Positions 31,250-40,441 of a stretch of 64,000 nucleotides of DNA are shown here, one piece after another. A model generated the notes under the pieces. That model was not told the DNA's origin and did not search any database. It saw nothing but the letters and a program-made list of their open reading frames with translations. Both the position numbers and the translations under genes were made by a program. The stretch comes from Kitasatospora sp. NBC_00374 (lineage in GTDB: Bacteria > Actinomycetota > Actinomycetes > Streptomycetales > Streptomycetaceae): positions 2,108,001 to 2,172,000 of the forward strand of contig NZ_CP107964.1 of NCBI RefSeq assembly GCF_041434935.1, read 5' to 3'. Within the stretch, counting starts at the first letter, position 1, and each line of letters opens with the position of its first letter.

Positions 31250-31300
31250 TGGGCAACTCTCAACCTCCACCTGCCATTCACCGAGAGGCTGCCTACCCCC

Positions 31301-32959
31301 ATGGCTTCTGTCGACCAGCTCGCCCCCTCAGCCGCCCCACCGACCGGTTCGCCGGGTCGCAGCCGTTCGCTGCGACGTGAGGTCGGGCTGATCGGCCTGC
31401 TCTGGGCCTCCGTGGGCTCGATCATCGGCTCCGGCTGGCTGTACGGCGCGAAGAACGCCGTCATGGTCGCCGGCCCCGCCGCGCTCATCTCCTGGGGCAT
31501 CGGGGCGGTCGCGATCGTCCTGCTGGCCTTCGTGCACGCCGAGCTGGGCGGCATGTTCCCGGTGGCCGGCGGCACCGCGCGCTACCCGCACTACGCCTTC
31601 GGCGGCCTGGCCGGCATGTCCTTCGGCTGGTTCTCCTGGCTGCAGGCCGCGACGGTCGCGCCGATCGAGGTCGAGGCCATGATCGGCTACGCCGGTCACT
31701 GGGAGTTCGCGAAGGGCTTCCTGAACGACAACGGCACCCTGACGGTCAGCGGATTCATCGTCGCCGTCTTCCTCATGGGTGTCTTCGTCGCGGTCAACTT
31801 CCTCGGCGTCCGGGTGCTGTCGCACACCAACAGCGCCGCCACCTGGCTGAAGATCTTCGTGCCGCTGCTCGCGATCTTCGTGCTCGCCGTGTCCAACTTC
31901 CACGGCGGCAACTTCACCTCGCACGGCTTCGCGCCGTTCGGCACCAAGGGCATCCTCGCCGCGATCAGCACCAGCGGCATCATCTTCGCCCTGCTCGGCT
32001 TCGAGCAGGCCATCCAGCTCGCCGGTGAGAGCAAGAACCCGAAGCGCGACATCCCGCGCGCGGTGCTCGGCTCGGTCGCCATCGGCACGATGATCTACGT
32101 CCTGCTGCAGGTCGTCTTCATCGCCGCGCTGCCCGCCACCTCCTTCGCCAGCGGCTGGGAGAACCTCGACTTCCCCGGCATCAGCGGCCCGTTCGCCGGC
32201 CTCGCCACCACCGTCGGCCTCGGCTGGCTGGCCTGGGTGCTGTACTTCGACGCCATCGTGTCGCCCGGCGGCACCGGCCTGATCTACACCACCTCCACCT
32301 CCCGGATCTCCTACGGCCTCAGCAAGAACGGCTACGCCCCGCAGCTGTTCGAGCGGGTCGACCGCCGTGGCGTGCCGTGGTTCGGCCTCACCATCTCGTT
32401 CCTGACCGGCGTGATCTGCTTCCTGCCGTTCCCGAGCTGGCAGGAGCTGGTCGGCTTCATCACCTCCGCCTCGGTGCTGATGTACGCGGGTGCCCCGCTC
32501 GCCTTCGGTGCGCTGCGCCGTCGTCTGCCGAACCGTGAGCGCTCGTACCGCCTGCCCGGCGGCGCGATCATCGCCCCGCTGTCCTTCGTGGTCGCCAGCC
32601 TGATCATCTACTGGACCGGCTGGCACACCCTGGCGCGCCTCGGCATCGCCATCGTGCTGGGCTACGTGCTGCTCGGCAGCTACGCCGCCTACGCCACCAA
32701 GAAGGGCCTGCCGAACGCGCCCAAGCTGGACTGGCGCGCCGCCCAGTGGCTGCCCGCCTACCTGCTCGGCCTCGGCGTGATCTCCTGGCAGGGCAGCTTC
32801 GGCGACGGCCAGGGTCACCTGCCGATGTGGTGGGACATGGGCGTGGTCGCGGTCTTCGCGATGGCGATCTACTCCTGGGCCACCCGGGTCGCACTGCCCG
32901 CGCACCTGATCGAGCAGATGATCGAGGACGTCGAGGTGGTCGACGAGGGCGGTCACTGA
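31301..32959 (+). CDS. APC-family amino acid permease
   Basis: 552 residues from ATG 31301 with about 12 membrane helices. The first helix carries the substrate-binding glycine motif GSIIGSGWLYGA, and FALLGFEQAIQLAGESKNPKRDIP is the typical helix 6-7 region of amino acid/polyamine permeases. It is a single-gene unit closed by a very strong terminator. The substrate cannot be predicted. The gene sits below an AT-rich regulatory region with an inverted repeat. Confidence 0.9.
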   Translation: MASVDQLAPSAAPPTGSPGRSRSLRREVGLIGLLWASVGSIIGSGWLYGAKNAVMVAGPAALISWGIGAVAIVLLAFVHAELGGMFPVAGGTARYPHYAFGGLAGMSFGWFSWLQAATVAPIEVEAMIGYAGHWEFAKGFLNDNGTLTVSGFIVAVFLMGVFVAVNFLGVRVLSHTNSAATWLKIFVPLLAIFVLAVSNFHGGNFTSHGFAPFGTKGILAAISTSGIIFALLGFEQAIQLAGESKNPKRDIPRAVLGSVAIGTMIYVLLQVVFIAALPATSFASGWENLDFPGISGPFAGLATTVGLGWLAWVLYFDAIVSPGGTGLIYTTSTSRISYGLSKNGYAPQLFERVDRRGVPWFGLTISFLTGVICFLPFPSWQELVGFITSASVLMYAGAPLAFGALRRRLPNRERSYRLPGGAIIAPLSFVVASLIIYWTGWHTLARLGIAIVLGYVLLGSYAAYATKKGLPNAPKLDWRAAQWLPAYLLGLGVISWQGSFGDGQGHLPMWWDMGVVAVFAMAIYSWATRVALPAHLIEQMIEDVEVVDEGGH

Positions 32960-32974
32960 TCCCTCCCGACGAAT

Positions 32975-33014
32975 CCGCGGAGCCCGGCCGGTACCCACCG
33001 GCCGGGCTCCGCGG
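32975..33014 (+). terminator. strong terminator after the APC permease
   Basis: An 18-bp perfect stem (32975-32992 with 32997-33014, starting CCGCGGAGCCCGG) closes a 4-nt loop ACCC. Confidence 0.85.
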
Positions 33015-33115
33015 TTGTGGGACCAGACGGTCGGTGATTGTGTCGAGAGCGGCCGCAGCGGAGCGCCCGCTGCCCCCGCAGGTACGCCGCCGTACCGCTA
33101 GGAGGCCCCGCCACC

Positions 33116-34573
33116 ATGTCCGGAGCAAATGTCCCGCATACCACCAACAACGCCGGTGTCCCGGTCGAGAGCGACTCGGACTCGCTGACCGCCGGCCCGG
33201 TCGGCCCGATCCTGCTGCACGACCACTACCTGATCGAGAAGATGGCCCAGTTCAACCGGGAACGCGTCCCGGAGCGAGTGGTGCACGCCAAGGGCGGCGG
33301 CGCCTACGGCTTCTTCCACGTCACCCAGGACGTCAGCCAGTTCACCACGGCCGACCTGTTCCAGCCGGGCAAGCGGACCGAGATGCTGGCCCGGTTCTCG
33401 ACGGTCGCCGGGGAGCTCGGTACCCCTGACACCTGGCGCGACCCCCGTGGTTTCGCGCTCAAGTTCTACACCGAGCAGGGCAATTACGACCTGGTCGGCA
33501 ACAACACCCCGATCTTCTTCGTCCGGGACCCGATCAAGTTCCAAGACTTCATCCGCTCGCAGAAGCGCCGGCCCGACACCCACCTGCGCGACAACGACAT
33601 GCAGTGGGACTTCTGGACGCTGTCCCCCGAGTCCGCGCACATGGTCACCTGGCTGATGGGCGACCGCGGCATCCCGAAGTCCTGGCGCCACATGAACGGT
33701 TACGGCTCGCACACCTACCAGTGGGTCAACGCCGGCGGCGAGCGGTTCTGGGTGAAGTACCACTTCAAGACCGACCAGGGCGTCGACTTCCTCCCCCAGG
33801 CGGACGCCGACCTGATGGCCGGCGAGGACCCGGACGCGCACCTGCGCGACCTGTACGACTCGATCAGGAACGGTGACCACCCGTCCTGGACGCTGTACGT
33901 CCAGGTGATGCCGTTCGACGAGGCCTGGGACTACCGGTTCAACCCGTTCGACCTGACCAAGGTGTGGCCGCACGGCGACCACCCGCTGCACGAGGTCGGC
34001 CGGATGACCCTGAACCGCAACCCCGACAACTACTTCGTCCACATCGAGCAGGCCGCCTTCGAGCCGTCCAACCTGGTGCCCGGCATCGGGGTGTCGCCCG
34101 ACAAGATGCTGCTCGGCCGGATCTTCTCCTACCCCGACACCCACCGCTACCGGATCGGCCCCAACTACGCGCAGCTGCCGCCGAACCGGGCCCACGTGCC
34201 GGTGCACTCGTACGCCAAGGACGGGCCGATGCGCTTCGACGCCTCGCGGGCCGAGACCCCGTACGCGCCCAACTCCTACGGCGGGCCTGACGCGCGGCCG
34301 GAGCTGTGGGGCGCGCCGCTGGGCTGGGAGGTGGAGGGGAGGATGGTCCGCGAGGCGTATCCGCTGCACCGCGAGGACGACGACTGGGGCCAGGCCGGCA
34401 CCATGGTCCGGCAGGTGCTCGACGACGCGGCGCGGGCGCGGCTGGTCTCGAACGTCAGCGGCCATCTGCAGAGGGGGGTCTCCGGGCCGGTCCTGGAGCG
34501 GGCCCTGCAGTACTGGCGCACCATCGACAAGGACCTCGGCGACCGGATCGCCGCCGACCTCGGCCGCAGGTAG
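33116..34573 (+). CDS. katA: monofunctional heme catalase
   Basis: 485 residues from ATG 33116 behind AGGAGG. The distal histidine is His57 ([13 protein letters not shown]) and the proximal heme tyrosine is Tyr339 ([14 protein letters not shown]). The length and sequence fit small-subunit clade 3 catalases that destroy hydrogen peroxide in the cytoplasm. An inverted repeat GGTACG-CCGC-CGTACC (33081-33096) overlaps the region before the ribosome site and could bind a peroxide regulator. No catR or furA is adjacent. The symbol is by family similarity. Confidence 0.95.
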   Translation: MSGANVPHTTNNAGVPVESDSDSLTAGPVGPILLHDHYLIEKMAQFNRERVPERVVHAKGGGAYGFFHVTQDVSQFTTADLFQPGKRTEMLARFSTVAGELGTPDTWRDPRGFALKFYTEQGNYDLVGNNTPIFFVRDPIKFQDFIRSQKRRPDTHLRDNDMQWDFWTLSPESAHMVTWLMGDRGIPKSWRHMNGYGSHTYQWVNAGGERFWVKYHFKTDQGVDFLPQADADLMAGEDPDAHLRDLYDSIRNGDHPSWTLYVQVMPFDEAWDYRFNPFDLTKVWPHGDHPLHEVGRMTLNRNPDNYFVHIEQAAFEPSNLVPGIGVSPDKMLLGRIFSYPDTHRYRIGPNYAQLPPNRAHVPVHSYAKDGPMRFDASRAETPYAPNSYGGPDARPELWGAPLGWEVEGRMVREAYPLHREDDDWGQAGTMVRQVLDDAARARLVSNVSGHLQRGVSGPVLERALQYWRTIDKDLGDRIAADLGRR

Positions 34574-34586
34574 CCGAAAGCAGCGC

Positions 34587-34622
34587 GCGGCCGCCCCGGG
34601 CCCGAGGGACCGGGGCGGCCGC
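34587..34622 (+). terminator. terminator after the catalase gene
   Basis: GCGGCCGCCCCGG (34587-34599) pairs perfectly with CCGGGGCGGCCGC (34610-34622). Confidence 0.8.
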
Positions 34623-34646
34623 GATGGCCTCGACGGGTCCCGACCG

Positions 34647-34690
34647 TTGACAAGGGCGACACCTCGCAGGGATTCTAAGCAAGCGCTTAG
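34647..34690 (+). promoter_or_regulatory. promoter with TetR operator, acyl-CoA catabolic operon
   Basis: TTGACA (34647-34652), 18 bp, GATTCT (34671-34676). The inverted repeat CTAAGC-AAGC-GCTTAG (34675-34690) overlaps the -10 box and start point. The same promoter-operator layout occurs at 42002-42044. Confidence 0.65.
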
Positions 34691-34729
34691 TCATGCCCGT
34701 CCCATCCGTGCCACCCAGGCGAGGAGCCC

Positions 34730-35809
34730 ATGAGCGACGCCCCGGACGCCCCGGACACACCGGATACACCGGACTCACCGGACGCCCCCGCAGCCCTTCC
34801 CGGACTCGACCTCGCGCGGCTGCGCGAGCGGATCGACCAGGACCTGCCCGGCCTACTGGACGGGCCGCTGCGGGCCCGGCTGTTCGAGGGCGGCAAGTCC
34901 AACCTGACCTACCTGCTGGAGGACGGCACCGGCCGCTGGGTGCTGCGCCGGCCGCCGCTCGGCCACGTCCTGGCCACCGCGCACGACATGGCCCGCGAGT
35001 TCCGGGTGCTCGGCGCCCTGCATCCGACGGCGGTGCCCGTCCCCGAGCCGCTGCTGCTGATCGAGGACGCGGAGGTGACCGGGGCGCCGTGCTACCTGAT
35101 GCAGTACGCCCCCGGCACCGTCTACCGGGACGAGGAGCAGTTCGCGGGCCTCGGCCCCGAGCGGGTGCACGGGCTCGGGCTGCACCTGGTGGACACCCTG
35201 GTCGCGCTGCACGCGCTGGATCCGCAGGCCGTCGGGCTCGGCGGCTTCGGACGCCCCGAGGGCTTCCTGGAGCGGCAGTTGGGGCGCTGGGGCAAGCAGC
35301 TCGCGGCCTCGCGCAGCCGCGAGGTCGCCGGGATCGACGAACTCCAGGCGCACCTGGCCGCCGCCCTGCCGCAGTCCCCCGCGCCCGCCCTGGTGCACGG
35401 CGACTACCGGCTGGACAACGTGCTGGTCGACGGGGACGACCGGATCACCGCCGTCCTGGACTGGGAGATGTCCACCGTCGGTGATCCGCTGACCGACCTC
35501 GGACTGCTGGTGATGTACGTCGAGCTGGCCCGCCGCTTCGACGGGGTCCTGCCCGGCGCCGTGCTCGCCCCGGGCTTCCCCGCCACCGACGAGCTGGTCG
35601 CCCGCTACGCCGCGGGCTCCGGACGGGACGTGTCCGCGCTCGGCTGGTACGTCGGCTTCGCCTCGTTCAAGCTCGCCGTCGTCCTGGAGGGCATCCACTA
35701 CCGCTGGACCAAGGGCGGCACGGTCGGCCCCGGTTTCGACCGGGTCGGTGAACTCGTGCCCGCCTTCGTGCAGTTCGGTCTCGCCGCACTGAAGCTGAAG
35801 GAGCACTGA
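34730..35809 (+). CDS. ACAD10/11-like aminoglycoside-phosphotransferase-fold kinase
   Basis: 359 residues from ATG 34730. A repetitive acidic start (DAPDAPDTPDTPDSPDAP) is encoded by 9-bp units. The APH kinase fold follows (LFEGGKSNLTYLLEDGTGRWVLRRPP), with catalytic loop LVHGDYRLDNVLVDG and metal-binding LDWEMSTVGDP. Homologs are fused to or neighbour acyl-CoA dehydrogenases of the ACAD10/11 type, where they phosphorylate 4-hydroxyacyl-CoAs before elimination. The next gene, 2 bp downstream, is such a dehydrogenase. It is the first gene of a four-gene operon. Confidence 0.88.
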   Translation: MSDAPDAPDTPDTPDSPDAPAALPGLDLARLRERIDQDLPGLLDGPLRARLFEGGKSNLTYLLEDGTGRWVLRRPPLGHVLATAHDMAREFRVLGALHPTAVPVPEPLLLIEDAEVTGAPCYLMQYAPGTVYRDEEQFAGLGPERVHGLGLHLVDTLVALHALDPQAVGLGGFGRPEGFLERQLGRWGKQLAASRSREVAGIDELQAHLAAALPQSPAPALVHGDYRLDNVLVDGDDRITAVLDWEMSTVGDPLTDLGLLVMYVELARRFDGVLPGAVLAPGFPATDELVARYAAGSGRDVSALGWYVGFASFKLAVVLEGIHYRWTKGGTVGPGFDRVGELVPAFVQFGLAALKLKEH

Positions 35810-35811
35810 CC

Positions 35812-37044
35812 GTGGACTTCGCCTACGACGCCCGCACCGAGGAGCTGCGCGGGCAGCTGCTCGCCTTCATGGACGAGCTGGTGCACCCGGCCGAGCCGGT
35901 GCTGGCCGCCCAACTCGCCGACCCGGCCCGGGAGGCGTGGACCGTCCCGCCGGTCGTCGCCGAGCTCCAGGCCGCGGCCAGGGCGCGCGGCCTGTGGAAC
36001 CTCTTCTTCGTGGACCAGCACGGCGGGCCCGGCGCGGGCCTCACCAACCTCCAGTACGCACCGCTGGCCGAGATCACCGGCCGTTCGCTGCTGCTGGCCC
36101 CCGCCGCGCTCAACTGCGCGGCCCCCGACACCGGGAACATGGAACTGCTGGCCGAGTTCGGCGACGAGGCGCAGCGCAAGCAGTGGCTGGAGCCGCTGCT
36201 GGCCGGCGAGATCCGGTCCGCGTTCGCGATGACCGAGCCGGAGGTGGCCTCCTCGGACGCCACCAACATCACCACCCGGATCGAGCGGGACGGCGACGAG
36301 TACGTCGTCAACGGCCGCAAGTTCTACATCACCGGCGCGATGAACCCGAACTGCCGGATCTTCATCGTGATGGGCAAGACCGACCCGGGCGCCGACCCGC
36401 GCCGCCAGCAGAGCATGATCCTGGTCCCGCGGGACACCCCGGGTGTGACGGTGAAGCGCGGGATGACCGTCTTCGGATACCGCGACGAGGACCATGGCGG
36501 GCACGCCGAGGTGCTGTTCGAGAACGTCCGGGTCCCCGCCGGGAACCTGATCGGCACCGAGGGTTCGGGCTTCGCGATCGCCCAGGCACGGCTCGGCCCC
36601 GGCCGGATCCACCACTGCATGCGGGCGATCGGGGTCGCCGAGCGGGCCCTGGAGCTGATGTGCGACCGGGTGAGCGAGCGGGTCGCGTTCGGCAAGCCGC
36701 TGGCCGAGCAGGGGGTGGTGCAGGACTGGATCGCGGAGGCCCGGGTCCGGATCGAGCAGGCCAGGCTGCTGGTGCTGAAGACCGCCTGGCTGATGGACAC
36801 CGTCGGCAACCGGGGCGCGCACACCGAGATCCAGGCCATCAAGATCGCCGTCCCGGCGACGGTCGAGTGGATCCTCGACAAGGCCGTGCAGGCGCACGGC
36901 GCGGCCGGGGTCGGCCAGGACACCCCGCTCGCCCAACTCTGGGCGGCCAACCGGACGCTGCGGCTCGCCGACGGCCCGGACGAGGTCCACAAGCGGTCGC
37001 TGGCCCGGCGCGAGCTGGGGCGCCGGCGGACCGGGAGGAGCTGA
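35812..37044 (+). CDS. acyl-CoA dehydrogenase (ACAD10/11-like)
   Basis: 410 residues from GTG 35812. The acyl-CoA dehydrogenase fold is clear: the N-terminal helical domain, AFAMTEPEVASSDATNI, the middle beta domain (YVVNGRKFYITGAMNPN), and the C-terminal helices with FGKPLAEQGVVQDWIAEAR, VQAHGAAGVGQDTPLAQLW and LADGPDEVHKRSLARRE. It uses FAD to desaturate an acyl-CoA. Paired with the kinase gene upstream, it probably handles hydroxylated acyl chains. Confidence 0.9.
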   Translation: MDFAYDARTEELRGQLLAFMDELVHPAEPVLAAQLADPAREAWTVPPVVAELQAAARARGLWNLFFVDQHGGPGAGLTNLQYAPLAEITGRSLLLAPAALNCAAPDTGNMELLAEFGDEAQRKQWLEPLLAGEIRSAFAMTEPEVASSDATNITTRIERDGDEYVVNGRKFYITGAMNPNCRIFIVMGKTDPGADPRRQQSMILVPRDTPGVTVKRGMTVFGYRDEDHGGHAEVLFENVRVPAGNLIGTEGSGFAIAQARLGPGRIHHCMRAIGVAERALELMCDRVSERVAFGKPLAEQGVVQDWIAEARVRIEQARLLVLKTAWLMDTVGNRGAHTEIQAIKIAVPATVEWILDKAVQAHGAAGVGQDTPLAQLWAANRTLRLADGPDEVHKRSLARRELGRRRTGRS

Positions 37045-37045
37045 C

Positions 37046-38221
37046 GTGGAGGCCGAACTGCGCGAGCGGGTACGGCGGTTGCTCGCCGACCACGACCCCG
37101 CCGGCACCGACCGGCTGGACTTCCTGCGGGCCCGGTTCGACGCCGGGCTGGCCTGGGTGCACTTCCCGCCCGGACTCGGCGGCCTCGGCGCACCGCGCGC
37201 CCTGCAGGCCCTGGTGGACGCCGAGTTGGAGGCCGCGGGGGCACCCGACAACGACCCGCGCCGGATCGGCATCGGGCTGGGCATGGCCGCGCCGACCCTC
37301 CTGCGCTACGGCACCGAGGAGCAGAAGCAGCGCTTCCTGCGGCCGCTGTGGACCGGCGAGGAGGTGTGGTGCCAGCTGTTCAGCGAGCCCGGCGCCGGCT
37401 CCGACCTGGCCGCGCTGGCGACCAGGGCCGTGCCCGAGGGCGACGGCTGGCGGGTCGACGGCCAGAAGGTGTGGACCTCGACCGCGCACACCGCCCGCTG
37501 GGCCATCCTGATCGCCCGCACCGACCCCGATCTGCCCAAGCACCGGGGCATCACCTACTTCGTCTGCGACATGACCGACCCCGGGGTGGAGGTCCGCCCG
37601 CTGCGGCAGCTCACCGGCGAGGCCGAGTTCAACGAGGTGTTCCTGACCGGCGTCCGGATCCCGGACACCCACCGCCTCGGCGGTGTCGGGGAGGGCTGGC
37701 AGGTCGCCCAGACCACGCTCAACAACGAGCGGGTAGCGATCGGCGGCCAGGCCATGCCGCGCGAGGGCGGCATGGTCGGCGTGGTCGCCGCCACCTGGCG
37801 CGAGCGGCCCGAGCTGCGCACCCACGAGCTGCACCAGCGGCTGCTGAAGGCCTGGGTGGACGCCGAGGTGGCCCGGCTGGCGGGCGAACGGCTGCGCCAG
37901 CAGCTGGCCGTCGGCCAGCCCGGCCCGGAGGGCGCCGCGATGAAGCTGGCGTTCGCCCGGCTCGCCCAGGAGTTGAGCGGCCTGGAGGTCGAACTACTGG
38001 GCGAGGAGGGCCTGGCGTACGACGACTGGACGATGCGGCGGCCCGAGACCGTCGACTTCAACGGCCGCCAGGCCGGGTACCGCTACCTGCGGGCCAAGGG
38101 CAACTCGATCGAGGGCGGCACCTCGGAGATCCTTCGCAACATCATCGCCGAGCGGGTGCTCGGTCTGCCGGCCGAACCCCGGACCGACAAGGACATGCCC
38201 TGGAAGGAGCTGCCGCGATGA
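37046..38221 (+). CDS. acyl-CoA dehydrogenase
   Basis: 391 residues from GTG 37046, 1 bp after the previous stop. Family marks include CQLFSEPGAGSDLAALATRA, WRVDGQKVWTSTAHTARWAI and a C-terminal SIEGGTSEILRNIIAERVLGL. With the next gene it probably forms the two-subunit type of actinobacterial acyl-CoA dehydrogenase, as in steroid side-chain FadE pairs. Its own C-terminal pattern is complete. Confidence 0.9.
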   Translation: MEAELRERVRRLLADHDPAGTDRLDFLRARFDAGLAWVHFPPGLGGLGAPRALQALVDAELEAAGAPDNDPRRIGIGLGMAAPTLLRYGTEEQKQRFLRPLWTGEEVWCQLFSEPGAGSDLAALATRAVPEGDGWRVDGQKVWTSTAHTARWAILIARTDPDLPKHRGITYFVCDMTDPGVEVRPLRQLTGEAEFNEVFLTGVRIPDTHRLGGVGEGWQVAQTTLNNERVAIGGQAMPREGGMVGVVAATWRERPELRTHELHQRLLKAWVDAEVARLAGERLRQQLAVGQPGPEGAAMKLAFARLAQELSGLEVELLGEEGLAYDDWTMRRPETVDFNGRQAGYRYLRAKGNSIEGGTSEILRNIIAERVLGLPAEPRTDKDMPWKELPR

Positions 38222-39339
38222 GCGCGCCCGACCTGCTCTACTCCGAGATCGAGGAGGAACTGCGCGCCAGCGTGCGGGACCTGCTCACCGACCGCTGCCC
38301 GCCCTCGGCCGTCCTGGCGCGCTGCGAGGGCCCGTCCCCGTACGACCCGGCGCTGTGGCGCGGCCTGGCGGTGGAGCTCGGGGTCGCCGGACTGCACGTC
38401 CCGGAGGAGTACGGCGGCGCGGGCGCGAGCCTGCGGGAGACCGCCGTGGTGCTGGAGGAGCTCGGGCGGCGGGTGGCTCCGGTGCCGTTCCTGGGCAGCG
38501 CCGTCCTGGCGACCGGGCTGCTGCTGGCGGCCTGCCCGCAGGACCCGCTGCTCGCGGAGGTGGCGGCCGGCGCCCGGACCGTCACGCTCGCCGTACCGCT
38601 GTCCACCGCGCCCGGGGCCGGCTTCCCCGGGACCGTCCGGGCGGCGGCGGGCGGCCGGCTGAGCGGCCGGGTCACCTCGGTCGCCGACGCGCTGACCGCG
38701 GAGCTGCTGCTCGTCCCCGCCGAGGGGCCGGACGGTCCCGCGCTGTACGCGGTGGAGGCGAGCGCGGCCGGGCTGGGCGTGGCGCGGCGGACCTCGCTGG
38801 ACCTGACCCGGCCGCTCGCGGACGTGACGCTGAACGAGGTGCCCGGGCGCCGGCTCGCCGAGGGCGGGCCGGCCGTGCGGGCGCTGCGGCAGGCGCTGAC
38901 CACCGGCGCCGGGCTGCTGGCCTCGGAGCAGCTCGGCGTGGCCGAGTGGTGCCTGTCGACGACGGTCGAGTACCTGAAGGAGCGCCGGCAGTTCGCCCGC
39001 CGGCTGGGCTCGTTCCAGGCCCTCAAGCACCGGCTGGCCGATCTGTGGCTGGAGACGGTCGGGGCCCGGGCCGCGGCGCGGTACGCGGCCGACACCCTGG
39101 CGGCCGGCGGGCCCGACGCGGAGGTCGCGGTGGCCCTCGCCCAGGCGCACTGCGGCGCGCTCGCGGTACGGGCGGCGGAGGAGTGCGTCCAACTGCACGG
39201 TGGGATCGGGATGACCTGGGAGCACCCGGCGCACCTGTACCTCAAGCGGGCCAAGGCGGACCAGCTGGCGCTCGGCACACCCGGCCACCACCGCGCCGCG
39301 CTGGCGGGGCTGGTGGATCTGCCGGGGCCGGTGGGCTGA
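38218..39339 (+). CDS. acyl-CoA dehydrogenase
   Basis: 373 residues from ATG 38218, overlapping the upstream stop by ATGA. The N-terminal part (VPEEYGGAGASLRETAVVLE) and C-terminal part (LKERRQFARRLGSFQALKHR, VQLHGGIGMTWEHPAHLYLK) fit the family, while the middle domain is more divergent. It is the last gene of the operon and likely a partner subunit of the previous dehydrogenase. Confidence 0.88.
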   Translation: MSAPDLLYSEIEEELRASVRDLLTDRCPPSAVLARCEGPSPYDPALWRGLAVELGVAGLHVPEEYGGAGASLRETAVVLEELGRRVAPVPFLGSAVLATGLLLAACPQDPLLAEVAAGARTVTLAVPLSTAPGAGFPGTVRAAAGGRLSGRVTSVADALTAELLLVPAEGPDGPALYAVEASAAGLGVARRTSLDLTRPLADVTLNEVPGRRLAEGGPAVRALRQALTTGAGLLASEQLGVAEWCLSTTVEYLKERRQFARRLGSFQALKHRLADLWLETVGARAAARYAADTLAAGGPDAEVAVALAQAHCGALAVRAAEECVQLHGGIGMTWEHPAHLYLKRAKADQLALGTPGHHRAALAGLVDLPGPVG

Positions 39340-39409
39340 CGGCGGCGGGTACGGGGCGCCCGGCCGGCGGGTGGCCGGGCGCTTGCGCACCTGCGACGGC
39401 ACGGACAGG

Positions 39410-39445
39410 CCGAAGGGGCCGCGCCATACGGCGCGGCCCCTTCGG
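39410..39445. terminator. bidirectional terminator between convergent operons
   Basis: A perfect 16-bp stem (39410-39425 with 39430-39445, starting CCGAAGGGGCCGCG) encloses ATAC. It lies between acyl-CoA dehydrogenase and quinone oxidoreductase genes. Confidence 0.85.
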
Positions 39446-39451
39446 CGCGGG

Positions 39452-40441
39452 CTACGGCAGGACGGCGATCCGGCCGGTGCTGGCGCCGGCGGCGACCGTC
39501 TGCACGGCCTCGGCGGCACGGGCCAGCGGCAGGCGCTCGCTGACCAGCGGGCGGACCACGCCCTTGGCGGCGAGCTCGGTGAGCTCCCGGTGCGCCTGCC
39601 GGACGGCCTGCGGGTCGTGGGTGTTGTAGAGGCCCCAGTGCAGGCCGAGCACGGCGTAGTTCTTGACCAGGGCGTGGTTGAGGCCCGGGGCGGGGACGGT
39701 GCCGCTGGCGAAGCCGACCACCACGATCCGGCCCTCGAAGGCGATGCACTTGGTGGAGGCGGTGTACGCGTCTCCACCGACCGGGTCGAAGACCACGTCC
39801 GCGCCGCGACCGCCGGTGGCCTCCTTGACCGCGGCGACGATGTTCTCGGCGCGACGGTCGATCACCAGGTCGGCGCCGAGGTCCCGGGCCGCCTCGGCCT
39901 TCTCGGGGCCGCCGACCACCCCGATCACGGTGGCCCCGGCGGCCTTGCCGAGCTGGACGGCCGCGCTGCCGACGCCGCCCGCAGCCGCGTGCACCAGCAG
40001 GGTCTCGCCGGCCGCCAGCCGGGCCCGGCGGTGCAGCCCGAACCAGGCGGTCTGGTAGCCGATGTGCAGGGCGGCGGCCTCGGCGTCGTCCAGGGCGTCG
40101 GGCGCGGGGAAGGTCGCGGCGGCGTCCATCAGCGCGTACTCGGCGAAGGCGCCGGCGGGCAGCAGCGGGGTGCCGATCACCCGGCCGCCGCCACCGCCGT
40201 CGCCGCCGACCACCTCGCCGCACAGCTCCACACCGGGGGTGAACGGCAGCGGTGGGCGGATCTGGTAGTGGCCCCGGCACATCAGCGCGTCCGGGAAGTT
40301 GACGGCGGCGGCCAGGACGCGGACCAGGACCTGACCCTCATCCGGTATCGGCCGGGGCACGTCGTCCCGAAGCCTCATCACCTCGACGGGCTCGCCGAGC
40401 GCGCCGACCTGCCATGCCCTCATCGCGTTCACCGCGTTCAT
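39452..40441 (-). CDS. zinc-free NADPH:quinone oxidoreductase (MDR superfamily)
   Basis: 329 residues from ATG 40441, overlapping the upstream SDR stop by ATGA. The MDR fold shows AAAVNFPDALMCRGHYQI, FTPGVELCGEVV, the nucleotide loop LVHAAAGGVGSAAVQLGKAAGA and YNTHDPQAVRQAHREL. The zinc-ligand cysteines of alcohol dehydrogenases are missing, as in quinone oxidoreductases and enoyl reductases. It ends a three-gene catabolic operon. Confidence 0.88.
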   Translation of the reverse strand: MNAVNAMRAWQVGALGEPVEVMRLRDDVPRPIPDEGQVLVRVLAAAVNFPDALMCRGHYQIRPPLPFTPGVELCGEVVGGDGGGGGRVIGTPLLPAGAFAEYALMDAAATFPAPDALDDAEAAALHIGYQTAWFGLHRRARLAAGETLLVHAAAGGVGSAAVQLGKAAGATVIGVVGGPEKAEAARDLGADLVIDRRAENIVAAVKEATGGRGADVVFDPVGGDAYTASTKCIAFEGRIVVVGFASGTVPAPGLNHALVKNYAVLGLHWGLYNTHDPQAVRQAHRELTELAAKGVVRPLVSERLPLARAAEAVQTVAAGASTGRIAVLP

